Source of the DNA: Allacma fusca
Taxonomy: Eukaryota; Arthropoda; Collembola; Symphypleona; Sminthuridae
Assembly: GCA_947179485.1 (NCBI GenBank)
Contig: OX359248.1
Coordinates: 31,629,378-31,693,377 of the forward strand
Length of the DNA: 64,000 nucleotides
Direction of reading: 5' to 3'
The notes beneath the pieces are model-generated. The model made no database searches. It worked only from the letters and a program-made list of their open reading frames with translations, and had not been told where the DNA came from. Position numbers and translations under genes: made by a program. Every line of letters begins with the position of its first letter. Positions within the stretch are counted from its first letter, which is position 1. Shown here piece by piece: positions 12,961 to 25,102 of the stretch.

Positions 12961-15900
12961 CTTAAAATATAAAATGGACAACACGATAAATTTGATAATT
13001 TCTGTCTCGACATTATTTGCTGTCTCATTACTGAACAGGGTATATTAGAGACTAAGGACAACGTACACAAGTAATTCTTTACAAACAACTTTTAGAATAA
13101 TTACATTGTGTGGTAGGAACAGGGTTATTGTTGAGTATATGTGTTGAAGGGTGCTGATAGTTAGCTGATGAAGGAAACTGTGGTGCGGCAGTGGGCGTCG
13201 TGGGAGTTGTCGGTGTTTGCGGCTGATTTGGCATCGTTGATCTCTTGATAAGGCGGGTCCATGTAGCTACATTGATATTCATCTGAGTAGGCCGAGGAAC
13301 ATTTTTCCCTTGTTGTTTGAATATTTTCTTTTGTCGCTGAAGTTTCGGTTTTCTTGAGATCATGGGATTAAGGAATTTTATCTGTTATCAAATCACCAAA
13401 GAGCAATAATTATGCACACATATTTGCATTTCATTCTATTTCACATAATGATACAAGCCAATAAGAACATTTGGCGCATAAATTATCACTATAACGTTAA
13501 AAGTCCGAGTGTATTCATATGAATCCATGACTCCTTCATACCTCTGCGAATAAAAGTCCTTGGGGTTCGAGTTGAAGAGCCATTCCATGGCGGACATCAT
13601 CAATGAATTCTTCTAACCTTAGGAATTTTACTGCACAAAGAGACCTATAGTCTCTCCAGTACACATCAATTTCTAGTTCTCTAGATTTATCTAAATCGAT
13701 ACTGAATCGTTGATCCCATGCTTGTTGTGAGCATGCTTTCCAATTTGTCTGAGCAACTGTTTGGTTGTCCAATTTCAATACAGCCATAATTTCATCTGAA
13801 AAGTGAATTACAACATACTGATTTAATAGTAATTCCAGTACAAAATCATGTCCAAACTAAATATCTTGCTACTTAGCGCAGCAAAAAATCATTGAAGGCA
13901 GCAGGCGGATGAGCCTTAATATATATAGAAGCATTTATATATAGCTATTTCTTTGTTTCATTTGCAATTTACAACCATCAATATCAATTAAATATATCCA
14001 TCTAATTATTATTATTTAAATCTTTAACTCTTTATTGAAAAACAACTTTATTCATCTGAAACTGTTGAATATGTTTCATCTACATTTTTATAATCACATT
14101 GATACTTTAACTCATAGCATAAATTCAACTACACTTGTTACTAAAAAGCATTCATTTCAAACCGCGATAAACTGTGAAAAGAGCAAATTTACTGCAAGTA
14201 TTACTTTCCGCAAGCAAAGTAAAGTGCACACTTACATATATTATATGCAGCGAGATAAAGAATCTGGGTTTGAACGACATAGAATGTTCAGGTAATGCTT
14301 GTACTTTATGTACAGATGCGCCAGGTTAAAAAATGCCAACTAAATTTAAGCTGAGCTAGAAGCTAAAAGACCAAAAGCGTTTTTCGTAATTTGATGTCAT
14401 ATGCCAATTTGAAGCCGGAACGGAGAAGATTTACTTACTCTTCTTTACTTCCTCCGTAGAATCAAAAGCAGCACCAAAGCATCCACTTCCAACTGTAGCG
14501 TTTACTGAGCCAATTTAGTCCAATACAAGAAAATTGTTACAAGATTACAGGTAAGTAATTAGAGAATGAAATTACTGGTTGGTCCCATTATAATGTTACT
14601 ACTGATTGCAACACTAACCCCTTTGAGTTTAGCTTACATCAAATGCCTTCTTTTCTCTTCGTTTTTTGAATCACAAACAACTAATTATTATTCAAAAATA
14701 CAAAAGTTTTCTATTGTGCCATCATGTGTACATGTCAAGTTTTTGTGAGAGCGAGAGTTAAACCCTCTATAATTATGAGTGGTGCATCTGCTTTCAACAA
14801 TAAAATAACTGCAGTGCAATCCCATCTCTAATTATGCAAATTCAGTGAAACCGCATTGTACATTAAAATCAAAAATATGGCGTCATAAAAGAAACGAACA
14901 GGCTAATCACAGGTAATTTTTTAAATTATAGAATTTCTGCAAGTCTTTTAGAATCACAGCATATTATAATGCAGTGTTCAACGTGGCAATTCGAACTGTA
15001 AATTGTGTTTACCAGTGAATTAAAAAGTGGTGTCGAAAGTCTGAAGAAGTGCTTTTAGTTCAACTAAAATGGTTACGTGAGTACTACGAAAGATAACGGC
15101 AATCGATGTGATAGCAAAAAAAGTCTTGTTTATCCTATGTCGAGCTGAGTATTACGCATAAGGGCAAAAAATTAATACCTACTTCAAATTACATAGCGTC
15201 ATGCAGTTTGTAAAATCGTAAACCATGCAAAAGTAATCCACACCGATCCAAACCAATATTTTCAAGGTGCAACATATTGATACATAGATTGAGATGACCA
15301 AAAAGTTAAATACTCACTACTTGTTTCATCTTTAATATTGTAAGATTTCGATGAGCTCCTCCCCGTTACCCCTTTTACGAAGGATTTGAGATCAGAATTG
15401 GTAGCCTCCCTCGATTTCGAACGACCAGGTACTTCATCCAATAAATCTTGGCATCCCATTAGCCTGACCTCAAGTTTCCCAGTAACAGCGGCACATTTAC
15501 TCAACGCAGAAGTCAGTCTATTACTCCCATGAGATGGAGTCAAAGGTCCTCTACCGGTATTATTAAAAGGTTGAAGTGATGTATACGATGTGGGACTTAA
15601 AGGATGTGGTGCTTTACCAACTGAATGTGCTGATTCTAACTCTAATTTTAATTCTTGAGACTTTCTGGTATCGCCACGGATTTCCAAGCACTTTTGTTCT
15701 AAAGCCAACTTGAGTAGATCAATCTTTTGACTGGATTCGTGAAGACTGCTTTGAGCCTGAAAATAACCATATAATATTCCGACGTCAAAAAAACATATCA
15801 CTGAATTTTTTTCAACATGATAATACTTAATCTACATGTATAAAAGTGTTTCTCGATATTAATAAATTTCATCAGCACCTGATTAGCAATACTAACTAGC

Positions 15901-18900
15901 AAAACTGCTACCTTATAGTTCCTGGAACACCCAAGTTTACCAAACCTTATCACTAAAACCGAAGAAACGTAGCTAAAATTCAGTAGTATTAAATGTTACA
16001 AATATTATAACTGTTAATGAAGCTGCGGGAAAAAGATAGGTGTAATCTTGGACACTGTCCAAGCGAACTATCACAGAGATCGTAGCCACGAAGAACAATG
16101 CAATACTTGTTAAAAGAAGTGAAAACTTTTAGTTGCACAGTCATTCCGTTGAACATTATTTCCAATGAGCCTTATCAATGCTGTCCCAAGACGGACTGGA
16201 AGGAATATTACTTTCTTGGTCGTCCCCAATACCTTTTCGGCAACCGCCCAAAGAGGAATTTGATAATGAGTCCACGTGGCTTAAGGAAAAAGCCCTGGCT
16301 CGATTCTGTCCGGGAGCACTCGTATCACCTTTCCAATTACATTCTTTGCTTTCAAAGTGAAATCGGCAATGTTGGCAAGGGCAATCAGGATTCTTTGCCG
16401 GGCCAACAATATGGTGCCCAGGTTTCTTAAATCCTTTAACGACGCTTCCAAATTTGGATGCCGTCAGTAGCAGTGTATCACCTTGATCAACATCATAAGA
16501 GTTCGAAGATGTAGACATGAATGGTGGCAACCTTTCATCAACACTGACTCCTTCAAGAAGATTTGCATTAGGAATTGAAAGTCTTTTCATTCGGATTAAA
16601 TTTGTAGATTCCTTTTCAGGTGTTTGAGACAAGTCCGATGGTGATGCCATGAGAACATTAACGTCTCGCTCTACAAGGTAAAAATAGTATCAATACACTT
16701 CCTTCGCATTTAAGATGACATGACGACGTAAATGATTAAAACATTCTATGCGTACCTTTGGAATTGAATTTCTTAAAGATATAATCAATCCACCATTGCT
16801 CATTCTGGGAGTCAGGCAGATGGCTAATATCTTCATTTCTCCTCACTGGTGACGCCTCCAATCCTTCTAAACTATCAGAATAGTCGTACGATGTCGACCT
16901 CCCAATCGAAATGGAGTCTCCACTTGTTGAGCTGAATAAAAAGTCTCCTGACTCATTCCAAGATCTTCTTAATATTTTATCGTTTTCCCTCCTATCATTT
17001 AAGTCAACCTGAGTCCAATCAGACGAAAATGAGGTCGCTGTAGTATTTCGAGAGATACCCCCGGATGATGGATAAGACGTACTCAGTGATTCAGTTGCAG
17101 TTGTGTCATCACAGTAATTTAAGTTTTTCCTCGTGTACTCTTTGACCTTGTTGGAATCATTGGTTAAGGGATTCTTTAATTTGCTACAGCCCACATTGGA
17201 TGTAGCAACACTTCCAGGCTGCAGCGACTGTATCTTTCCCGCAACTTTTCCAAACGAAGCAGATCTCCCTTTCTCTTTTCTATTGAGTTTGACTTGATTA
17301 GTGGCCAAATTCACCAAATCAGCCACATTCGAAGTAAAACATACTGGAATTTGTTTTTTCTTTACATGATGGGAAATTTTGTACTGTGGTGATTCAAAAA
17401 CGGTCTGTGGGGTAGCAGTGGAATCCTCAGAAGATGAATTGTCTTCTGTATTAGTCGAAACATCAGAACCCGTGCAATAGACATCGATATGAATTGTTCT
17501 CGGTTGGTTACTTCTGGAAAAACGTGCCAATAATAACAATCATCATTACAAACGTTGACATTATTCAACTCTTGACTATCTGTATCTGTACCAAGAAACT
17601 ATCATTATAAGAGGAGTCGTTACAGGAGCCCCAGACACATTGAAGACGAAAGATTTCATAAATGAGAAAGCAGAAAACACATATGCATAAAATTTCTTTA
17701 AGTGAAAGAATAATTTACTTGGGTTGCTGATGACGTACAGGTGGAGATGATTTGGCTCTAAACTTAGGCGAAAATGAACGAGTAGCTTTTCTACTCAAAC
17801 GCTCAGCTGGTGAACTATTCTTTGATTTGGGAATATCTCTGTTTTCAACCTCAGCAGGAACTACAATATCTTTTCGGATCCGACCTCCAACACCCACATT
17901 CCGTCTAGTTAAAAGTTTATCACCAAGTGCTTCGTTCGTACCCACTCCACTTCTCTTCCCAGTAGCGGTATTAGTGGAAACAAACATTTCCTGATCCATT
18001 TTTGGTTGTACTGGTTTATTGCTCCCAGTCGCACTATTACCACGATTTATTGTCTGCGTCTCAGCATCCTTGAGAATCGGCTTCTCCGGAGGTAAACTAG
18101 ATGCTCTTTCCGATCCTTCACTACTGCCACACTGATTTTCGAATGATACAACTGCCGATGTTGTATTACTGATATTATTATTAGCCAGTGTAATACTACA
18201 AGTACTTTTGCATCGCCTTCCATATGGCTGAATTACACGAGGTTTCAAAGACGTACTAAACGGTGGCGTACTTGATGGTTGCTGCGAATCGCTGTCTTTC
18301 TTTTTCCCCAGAATTATACGGGAACTACTGGATGTGACCGGAACCGATGGAGAATTACCAGCTCCTTTGGGAACAGCTGAAATTTTAACAGGCTGTGGCC
18401 AACTCTCAAATTTTTGGATACCGGATTCAATCGGTATGACTTCAGTAATCACTGACTCGCCACTTTTTTCCCAAGAACATTCAAAATGTACATTGCCCTC
18501 CCGACTACCGGGTATTGTTCCATCTTTGGACCTTGGAGTATCTGTTGTTGTCAACACTGCAGTGGTTGGTCTCATTATCACTCTACTACCACCGCCGGGA
18601 TGCCGGATGGTCAGTTGTGCATGAAGGCACCACTCTGAAGGGTTACTGGATCCACTTGCAGATGAACTCATGGTTTGCTGCTCACTTCCACTTCCAACTC
18701 CACTTGTTGTAGCCGACCAAATTGGACGCGACTCCATTGTATTTTATCACCCGGTACTAACCAGGGTCTGCTGCTTTTAAATAACCGTGAGCACGGGAGA
18801 CAATACTTATAAACACTCTGACACCTTTCAGAGAGTCATTATTCTTCGAATTTCTGTAGAAACATGCTAATAATGAAAATATATATTCAACAAGGTCGAT

Positions 18901-21751
18901 GACTGTGAGGATGAAGGACTCTTACACAACTGGAGGGCACTCAAAAGCTGCAAGATTCAAACTGATTCGGAGGATATGGGCGAGAAAGTAAAAAAAATCA
19001 TGGTTTCATGGTAGCTCTGCAGACCGTGGGACTAGAGCCAAAAATTGTCATCCTCCAACACAAGACTACACGAAGTTCACTCAAGTTATTTTTGGGTTCG
19101 CCTTTTCACGAACGAACAAAATGCTAATACGGTACTGCTTAACGTAATTCGTACATATCAGCAAGCATGTAACTTAGCCTCGTCGTGTATTTCAGCAGTA
19201 GCATTTGCGCACAAAAAAAAATACTTTTCGCAAATCGTCTTCCTTAATTTTAATCGAAATCAAATCTCGGCAAGATAACAAGTAAGCATTTATACTTCAC
19301 CTGCACCATCTCCAGATTTATGTCGTCGGAGATAAATTACAATTTTCCAACTCTGACTATTTGAATATATTAAGACTGATAAATGATTTGACACAATGTG
19401 TAATACTTGCAGGAACGTTTCACAGCTGAGTTCAAATCGTCAATAAAAAAGAGAAACCACTGAAGACCAGATGGATATTATTACTACAATAATAATACAA
19501 TCATAATCTTTGGAAAATTTCTACTTCCTACATCTCACAGGTAGTACGCATAACATCCTTTCTATCTTAAACGGATCAGCTCTGAATGCATGTATCATTT
19601 GATTTATTATTACTTTTTTAAAACCCTTTTGTACACAAATCCCATTATACTTGCTGATGAAATCCATTATCATGAGAAACGATCTGACATTTGTCTACGT
19701 CTGTATTGCTTACCTCTTGCAACGCTTTCTTATCAACAACTTTACCAGCCTGCAGACTACGGATTGCATTTCTTGCTCCATCAGCAACTGCTTTTTCAAT
19801 CCGAAGCCGGTGACGTAGCTCTTCAATTCGTACTTCCACAGGTGCAAGTCCATGCTGGTTATTTCGGTCTATAAAAAATGCAAGAAAATTTATCATTGAA
19901 GTATTCATAAACAGCCGTAAAATGAGCACAACATCAATTTTCTACTCCACAAAATAGAAATTGTTAAAAGGAAAAAGGATTAGGTAATAACTTATGAAGA
20001 CACATTTAACAAGGGGTTCTTTCTGCTCACTGTGCCTCAGCAAAAAATGTTTACGTCCTTACATTCAGAGACATATATCACATTTTAAAATATTAACGCT
20101 AACTCTGCAGATTTCTGGAGTTTCACGTCAAAAGCAGAAGAAATAAATGATTTTTTTCATACTGAACCTCATGTGGGCCATTAACATCCTCCCAATGGAA
20201 ATTAAATGGCACAAGTATCTCACACATTTTTTATCAACCAATCTAGGTGTGTAGGTTATCATTCATACAGATACGTCTACTGCATAAGTAAATGAACAGT
20301 TCATTTTCACATTTTGGGAACTATTTCAACTTGTTTAACTTGGGATAAAATGCCGAGTAAAAATTGCCCGGTTCTAAACCCTCAACTTTCATTACTCTAA
20401 TAGCGAACAGACAGTAGTAGAAGCGAACAAACACATTTTCAGAACGGGTAATATTCAGCATGTACGAGGAAAAAATATTGCCGTCCTTGTCCTAGCATAA
20501 AAACTCGATTCATTACCATGAAGTATGTGTATGCATGCCGTTTACACATAGATAAGATATACAAAATTGGTTAAGCATACCTTTATAGCGTCCGTCTCCA
20601 ACAATACCAGATCCAGCCACATTTTCTAATCTGCTGTGTTTCGCCTTGGCAATCCTCATTTTCAAATAGTCAATTTTAGCCTTGGAGTCTTGGAGCATTT
20701 GTTGAGCATCTGCGAGCAATTTTTTATCTCGACCGCTACTATAACTCTGTATCATATTCTCCGCCCCCTGTTTTACTTTTAATTCAATATTGAGCTGTTT
20801 TTCCAGCGATGAAATTCTCTCATCAAATGACGATAGATTTGAATTGTCTGCTGCATTAGATTTATTTACATCTTCTGGAACAAACAAACCCAAACATGTA
20901 AGGCACTTACAATGGATATATGTAAGCCTACACTACAACACTATATGACATATCACATTATTTTTGGTAACAGTATCTGCTCTCAGAAGTTCATCTCATC
21001 AAAAATAAATTAAGAACTCATTTAAGAAAATTCATATGCTGAATTCGTTTACGTTAAATCCTCTTGTACATTTCACTATCTCAAGTTCTCAAGATATCGT
21101 TAGGCAGGGAGTTGGGAGCAAAAGTAGAATTTATAATCTCCTTTTGAAACATTTGCATTGCGTTAGAAAATTCAAAGATACATAAATTTAAATTCCTACT
21201 AAAGTTAATTGCTACAGAAGTACTCTTACATGTCGTACACCATATATTTTTCTCTGTGAGAGCAATGGTACGACAGTTGAATTGTATTCACAATTAATCA
21301 GGTATTATTACATATTGTACCACCAAATGAGATTTTGTCATGTGAATAAAATAAGCATCACATTGAGGTGGAGAGAGAAATTGAGATTAAAATAAGGTAA
21401 TGAGTTCATCAACATACCATGACCATTATCTAACAAGGGGAGTCCACCCTGCGTGAGTATAATTTGTGAGTCTAGTTCTTGAAGTTCGGCTTGCATCTCT
21501 GAAAGTCGACTATTTGATTTTTTAACTAAAGCTGTTAGTTCCGCTAAACTTTTTCGGTCTGTAGTTACTTCCCGAAGTTTCTCCGCACCCTCTTTGATCT
21601 TCAACTCCTTCCTTATTAATCTTCTAATGTGCTCTTTCAGCTCTTCCAATTTGTGTGGGATGACTCCAGGGCCTCCACCATCCCCAATTTCAGCTGCGAT
21701 TCCATACTTATGGCTTAATTCATATAGGGCCGGATGAGCAATATATTCACC
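12764..21751 (-). CDS. Pkn: Protein kinase N, regulatory half (HR1 x3, C2-like, linker); kinase domain not in view
   Basis: Seven exons join in phase (21751-21418, 20874-20581, 19868-19714, 15756-15318, 13795-13542, 13381-13105, 12960-12764), giving 650 codons without a stop. Residues about 1-17 carry the arthropod Pkn lead-in [14 protein letters not shown]1a lies near 34-100 ([14 protein letters not shown]), HR1b near 122-190 ([29 protein letters not shown]) and HR1c near 215-290 ([16 protein letters not shown]). The C2-like domain starts near 360 ([13 protein letters not shown]) and continues through [14 protein letters not shown] and [18 protein letters not shown]. After it comes the family hallmark [15 protein letters not shown] and a Pro/Thr-rich linker. 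In the family, the HR1 repeats bind Rho/Rac-GTP and hold an AGC-type Ser/Thr kinase in check. No DFG or GRGHFGKV-type exon was seen to the left, so the catalytic part presumably lies beyond base 1 after long introns. The true first exon is uncertain (see 22351-22391). Confidence 0.95.
13105..13381 (-). CDS. Pkn: Pkn exon: end of C2-like domain and linker
   Basis: Acceptor tttgataacag, donor gtaatt. It opens with [20 protein letters not shown], the diagnostic Pkn segment, then [14 protein letters not shown], also conserved. After that comes a low-complexity [11 protein letters not shown] linker, which is expected to be disordered and phosphorylated. Confidence 0.92.
13542..13795 (-). CDS. Pkn: Pkn exon: core of the C2-like domain
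   Basis: Acceptor cacttttcag, donor gtatga, ending in phase 0. It encodes [34 protein letters not shown] and [13 protein letters not shown] followed by PQGLLFAE, each matching the PKN1 C2-like domain closely. The region is thought to bind lipid and regulate the kinase. It lacks the full acidic calcium-binding loops of classical C2 domains. Confidence 0.93.
15318..15756 (-). CDS. Pkn: Pkn exon: end of HR1c, spacer, start of C2-like domain
   Basis: Acceptor ttattttcag, donor gtgagt. A competing donor three bases upstream (gtagtg) would drop one residue and keep the frame. The exon encodes the tail helix of HR1c ([15 protein letters not shown]), a Ser/Pro spacer and the first C2 strand [20 protein letters not shown]. 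It ends in a [15 protein letters not shown] loop that aligns in kind with the GRSS loop of PKN1. Confidence 0.9.
16156..16670 (-). CDS. Nested unknown gene, exon 3 with Cys/His cluster
   Basis: Acceptor taccttgtag. The split codon G+AG gives [10 protein letters not shown]. It encodes the glycine/histidine segment followed by the CPCQHCRFH cluster and terminates with TAA after DKAHWK. No canonical poly(A) signal was noticed in the few hundred bases after the stop. Confidence 0.82.
16156..18737 (-). CDS. Unknown 763-aa protein nested in a Pkn intron
   Basis: Three exons (18737-17719, 17513-16756, 16670-16156) join in phase from an ATG to a TAA, giving 763 aa. The gene lies wholly within the Pkn intron between 19714 and 15756 and is on the same strand. 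The N-terminal third is Ser/Thr/Pro-rich with basic patches. It has a short ordered-looking start ([20 protein letters not shown]). The middle has [11 protein letters not shown] followed by an acidic serine run and [15 protein letters not shown]. Near the end of exon 2 is [12 protein letters not shown]. The third exon has [18 protein letters not shown] followed directly by PCQHCRFH, a compact Cys/His cluster (C-x-C-x2-C-x2-H) that could bind metal. No signal peptide or membrane segment is seen, so it is probably cytoplasmic or nuclear. I do not recognise the family. Dense, phase-consistent coding with good splice sites makes a real gene likely. Confidence 0.82.
16756..17513 (-). CDS. Nested unknown gene, exon 2
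   Basis: Acceptor cgtttttccag, donor gtacgc. The junction codon AA+A reads through as [19 protein letters not shown]. The exon contains the acidic Ser-rich segment, a possible helix [17 protein letters not shown], and [11 protein letters not shown] near its end. Confidence 0.82.
17719..18737 (-). CDS. Nested unknown gene, exon 1
   Basis: The ATG at 18737 begins [15 protein letters not shown]. The exon runs 1019 nt to donor gtaaat after HQQP plus two bases of Lys. It is mostly disordered, with many SP/TP sites and arginine clusters ([18 protein letters not shown]) near its end. Confidence 0.82.
19714..19868 (-). CDS. Pkn: Pkn exon: first part of HR1c
   Basis: Acceptor ttttttatag, donor gtaagc, phase 1 in and phase 0 out. 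It encodes [19 protein letters not shown] and [13 protein letters not shown], the start of the third HR1 repeat. The repeat finishes in the exon at 15756, on the far side of a 4-kb intron that holds another gene. Confidence 0.93.
20581..20874 (-). CDS. Pkn: Pkn exon: HR1b
   Basis: Acceptor tttgttccag and donor gtatgc, with phase 1 in and phase 1 out. The encoded [13 protein letters not shown] and [16 protein letters not shown] are near-identical to the second HR1 repeat of vertebrate PKN1, the most conserved of the three repeats. This makes the family assignment secure. Confidence 0.94.
21418..21751 (-). CDS. Pkn: Pkn exon: N-terminal lead-in and HR1a
   Basis: The acceptor is a T-rich tract ending in tag at 21752, and the donor is gtatgt. 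The exon starts in phase 0 with [17 protein letters not shown] and ends one base into a codon. It covers the whole first HR1 antiparallel coiled coil. The short DGGGPG stretch before the helix is a flexible spacer. Confidence 0.93.
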
Positions 21752-22350
21752 CTAAAAATAACATCAAGTAAGCATAATGATATTACATTTGATATCACAC
21801 ACAATTACATATACACCTTACTGTAAGTACTGTACGGGGAGCATATAATGCATCTAATATGCATCTAATATCTATATGTATGAATATACACAAACAAAAA
21901 GTATCCAAATATAGAGAGATCTCTGTACACATCCAACCAACCGACCAAAATTCACTTCCACACTTCGTCGCCACAATAAACAACAAAAAAAAAACCTTAT
22001 TTTGCCTTCGTGGTACAATTTCCGCCTGACGTATCTATTTCCTTCTCTCCAAATCTTTCCTTTCTCTCAACAACGAGCCTTTCTACAAATTAAATCCTGA
22101 AGTTTTGGGCACTGAATACTGAATATATATATATATGCGGCGGCTTTTGATTCTGCCTACAATACTAACTAGATAACATAACATGTCAACAGCACTGAAT
22201 ATCAACAATCAGGAAAGGTTAAGGTCGTTCTTATCAGACTATGTAATCTCAACAAATGCGGAAATACACAAATTTGGAAGAGTAATAAAATCAAAAAAAA
22301 AGTACCAATATGGATATTGAGCCCAATTTAGAGTATCTATCACGACCACA

Positions 22351-22391
22351 GTAGATGGTCATAAGGGAATTCAGGGGTAAACACGTGGGTG
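22351..22391 (-). other. Core of a candidate Pkn first exon
   Basis: This marks the best-looking part of a possible upstream exon. On the minus strand an ATG at about 22416 opens MAAVMESYSPTCLPLNSL. The frame stays open to a gtactt at about 22304, ending in phase 0, the phase needed by the exon at 21751. The donor is weak and the residues are not recognised. It may equally be chance. Confidence 0.2.
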
Positions 22392-23061
22392 AGTAACTCT
22401 CCATGACTGCTGCCATCCCATCCAAGACAACTCTTCTAAGCTTTTTATTATCACTTGTATGACTTGTTCTGAGTACACAATTATACTTTGACACCTTCCA
22501 CCTACTTCAATAAGAAATCTCTAGAGAGAGAGAGAGATATATATATCTACTTCAATTCTTAAAACCCCATCTTTTGAGTTCTAAAATCCTCAAACGTCAC
22601 CCACAACAATAAATTTACAACAATTCGTTTCCATTTTCAAGATTTTCTCAAAATCTCCAATGCGAAACTCGTCACCATCTCCAACAACAAACTGTCAGAA
22701 AATAAAACACAAAATTGCACTAAGGATAAATTTAGAACTAGAACCAGAGCAGTCCTTTGTCCGGTGCTCATACTGCATAACCGCTAGAATCGCAGTGTCC
22801 TACACACACACACAGTAAAACTACATACACAGGGAATCACAGCCATAGACCGTGACTGCAAAGGTAGTCAGAATTTAACTATACAACACACGAGAAGAAC
22901 TTGCCAAAGTTCAGAATGCCAACTTCAAGTCAAGTGACTTTTTGTATAATAAATATAGTTTTACATAAACTGTCAATAGCTTCCCTCTCATTCACTCCCG
23001 GACCGTTTTTTTTTATTATGTACTTGCTCCAAAAGAAGAGTTCCAGTTCACAAAATACAAT

Positions 23062-23134
23062 ATGGTCAACCAGGAGGAAAAATACGAAGGAGAGAGCAGC
23101 CCACAAGGAGACCCGAGCGCAACTACAATCGCCG
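23062..23134 (+). CDS. Probable first coding exon of an unidentified plus-strand gene
   Basis: The ATG at 23062 opens MVNQEEKYEGESSPQGDPSA, then TTIA plus one base, followed by donor gtaagg. The frame is also open upstream (PKEEFQFTKYN), so the true start may lie earlier or the exon may be internal. Base composition over these 70 bases is much richer in G and C than the flanks, as in coding sequence. A second donor (gtaaaa) lies 18 bases further on. No matching downstream exon was found in the window. It is head-to-head with the 5' end of Pkn, so the two may share a promoter region. Confidence 0.35.
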
Positions 23135-23242
23135 GTAAGGTGTACACAGGTAAAAAATATATATATAAAAGAAAAAGAAACTTAAAGATGTGGATGTGGA
23201 GGTAGGAGGTAAAGACGCCGATGCCGAATGCAGAAGTAGAAT

Positions 23243-23268
23243 GAGAAGAAGAAGAAGAAGAAGAAGAG
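23243..23268. repeat. GAA microsatellite
   Basis: About eight GAA units. Read on the minus strand it gives a poly-Ser frame, which explains a spurious Ser-rich ORF there. Confidence 0.85.
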
Positions 23269-23729
23269 AAAAAAGAAACAGCCAGTGCAATGTTTTGAAT
23301 GCAGGACAAATGGCAACTGGAGATGAGAGTTTCTATACCTACAGAGATTACTCCTGATTGTGTTTATACAGGAGTTGTAGTGAGTGAGTTGCGACTCTGA
23401 GTGAGTCAGAGAGTAGGAGAATTTTCAGTTCAATCATACGAAACCCTTGAATGTATTAAGTACCTTTTGCATTTTGCACTGAATTGCATTACCATTTGAT
23501 GCACATGAGATTGTGTGTCGAAGACAACGCAGTCATTCTATGTAGCCCTATAAGTAAAAACTTACAATAAAAAAAAGTAAGTTACAAAAGAATGAGAGAG
23601 GTGAGTGGTGTCCTTTTTATGTACTTGTTACTCGTATAGAGTAGCTCACGCTCACAGTACAGAGATTGTTAGTAGCTAAGCTTAGATATAACATTGTGGT
23701 TGTAGACACTCATCTTCGAGTAAAAGAAG

Positions 23730-23731
<2 letters not shown>

Positions 23732-23769
<38 letters not shown>
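23732..23769. repeat. GA microsatellite
   Basis: About 18 uninterrupted AG units, the longest dinucleotide run in the window. Confidence 0.9.
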
Positions 23770-23772
<3 letters not shown>

Positions 23773-24610
23773 AATGAATATGTGTCAGGCTAAGAGAATC
23801 GAAAACAAAATATTATGCTGATGGGTAAAGTAAAGGTAACGGTCTCATACACCCCGAGCGAGTCAGTAAGTAAGTACTTAACTTACACTGGTCAAAGGAA
23901 ACCAAATGCAAACTCTCAGACCCACTACACTCCCAACCAGGTACATACGTCCATACAGGCACATAACATACCAGCCAAAGCAGTTTACTCTCCACCACCA
24001 AAGCACGCCATGCAAATTGCACATGGTAAATTGATAAATACCTAAACACACATTAACACACACCACACTCTCAAACTTTCTTACCACCAAACATCCCAAA
24101 GGGTTAATCACACGATCTTTACATGCATTCATATGCACACTTCAGATACACTTGTAGTAGTACTAGTAGACACATATGTACATATATTATGTATGTACAC
24201 AGGACCGAGCACATTAAAAGGACTATTATACAGGACATTATTTTCCCTGGGAATACACTTGACTGCAGTGACCAAAAACTTTTATGTCCTGAGAGTATTT
24301 TCTTTTTCCTTTACAATACAATACTACAACTACATCATGCCTACATTAAACCTCTACTACCACCACCACTGTTCCTCAAACACACGCAAGATGTGAAAGA
24401 GAGATGAGATCTATTAACTTCTTCCTCCTGACTTTTTTTTTCATTAATCATTAAATCCAATCATTACACTTCATATTCACCAAACACAGACAGATAGAAG
24501 AGGATGATGTGCCAAACAGTCCAAACTCACAAAGTAATCATATCTTCTCAACTGACTTCCACCCTCTCTATCCGAACAAAGATACTTTTGAAACTTGGAT
24601 GGAAGGTGTG

Positions 24611-24632
24611 CTAGTGGTGGTGGTGGTGGTGG
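24611..24632. repeat. GGT trinucleotide repeat
   Basis: Seven near-perfect GGT units in non-coding sequence. Confidence 0.75.
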
Positions 24633-25079
24633 AAGTACTACACTTACTATGCTGTACTACTACTCAAAAAATTTATCCCTCCATCCTATTCAACTTCAAC
24701 CATCAATATCTCCATATGTACATATGTACGGGGATTGCAACTGTACAGGATGGGCAAAGTTTAATAATTCCTCTAATTTTTCATTACAAAACCAACTTGG
24801 AAACTCTACTTACTATTCATCGGAGCTAACTAACTAGTCAACCAAGTTCTCCGCTCAACTACCTCCAGAGACTACGGATGAAGCCAACCATGATGTGAAC
24901 ATGATCACGAACGAGTAGCGAGCAAAGAAGCAACCCCAGAAAAATAATTTTTCTTTGATCCTGCTATAATAATTATACTCAACTGTTCATTATTCCTTAG
25001 ATTTTCCCAGATTTTCCTTTCTTTTTTTCCCTTCAAGGAATTTGCCCATTGTATGTAGTACTATGATAAAAACATAGAT

Positions 25080-25102
25080 ACACACACACACACACACACA
25101 CA
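25080..25102. repeat. CA microsatellite
   Basis: About eleven CA units, followed by ATAA. Confidence 0.85.

Noticed and set aside
23016-23309. Minus-strand Ser-rich ORF
   Set aside because: Poly-Ser comes from the GAA microsatellite; the opposite strand has the more coding-like exon.
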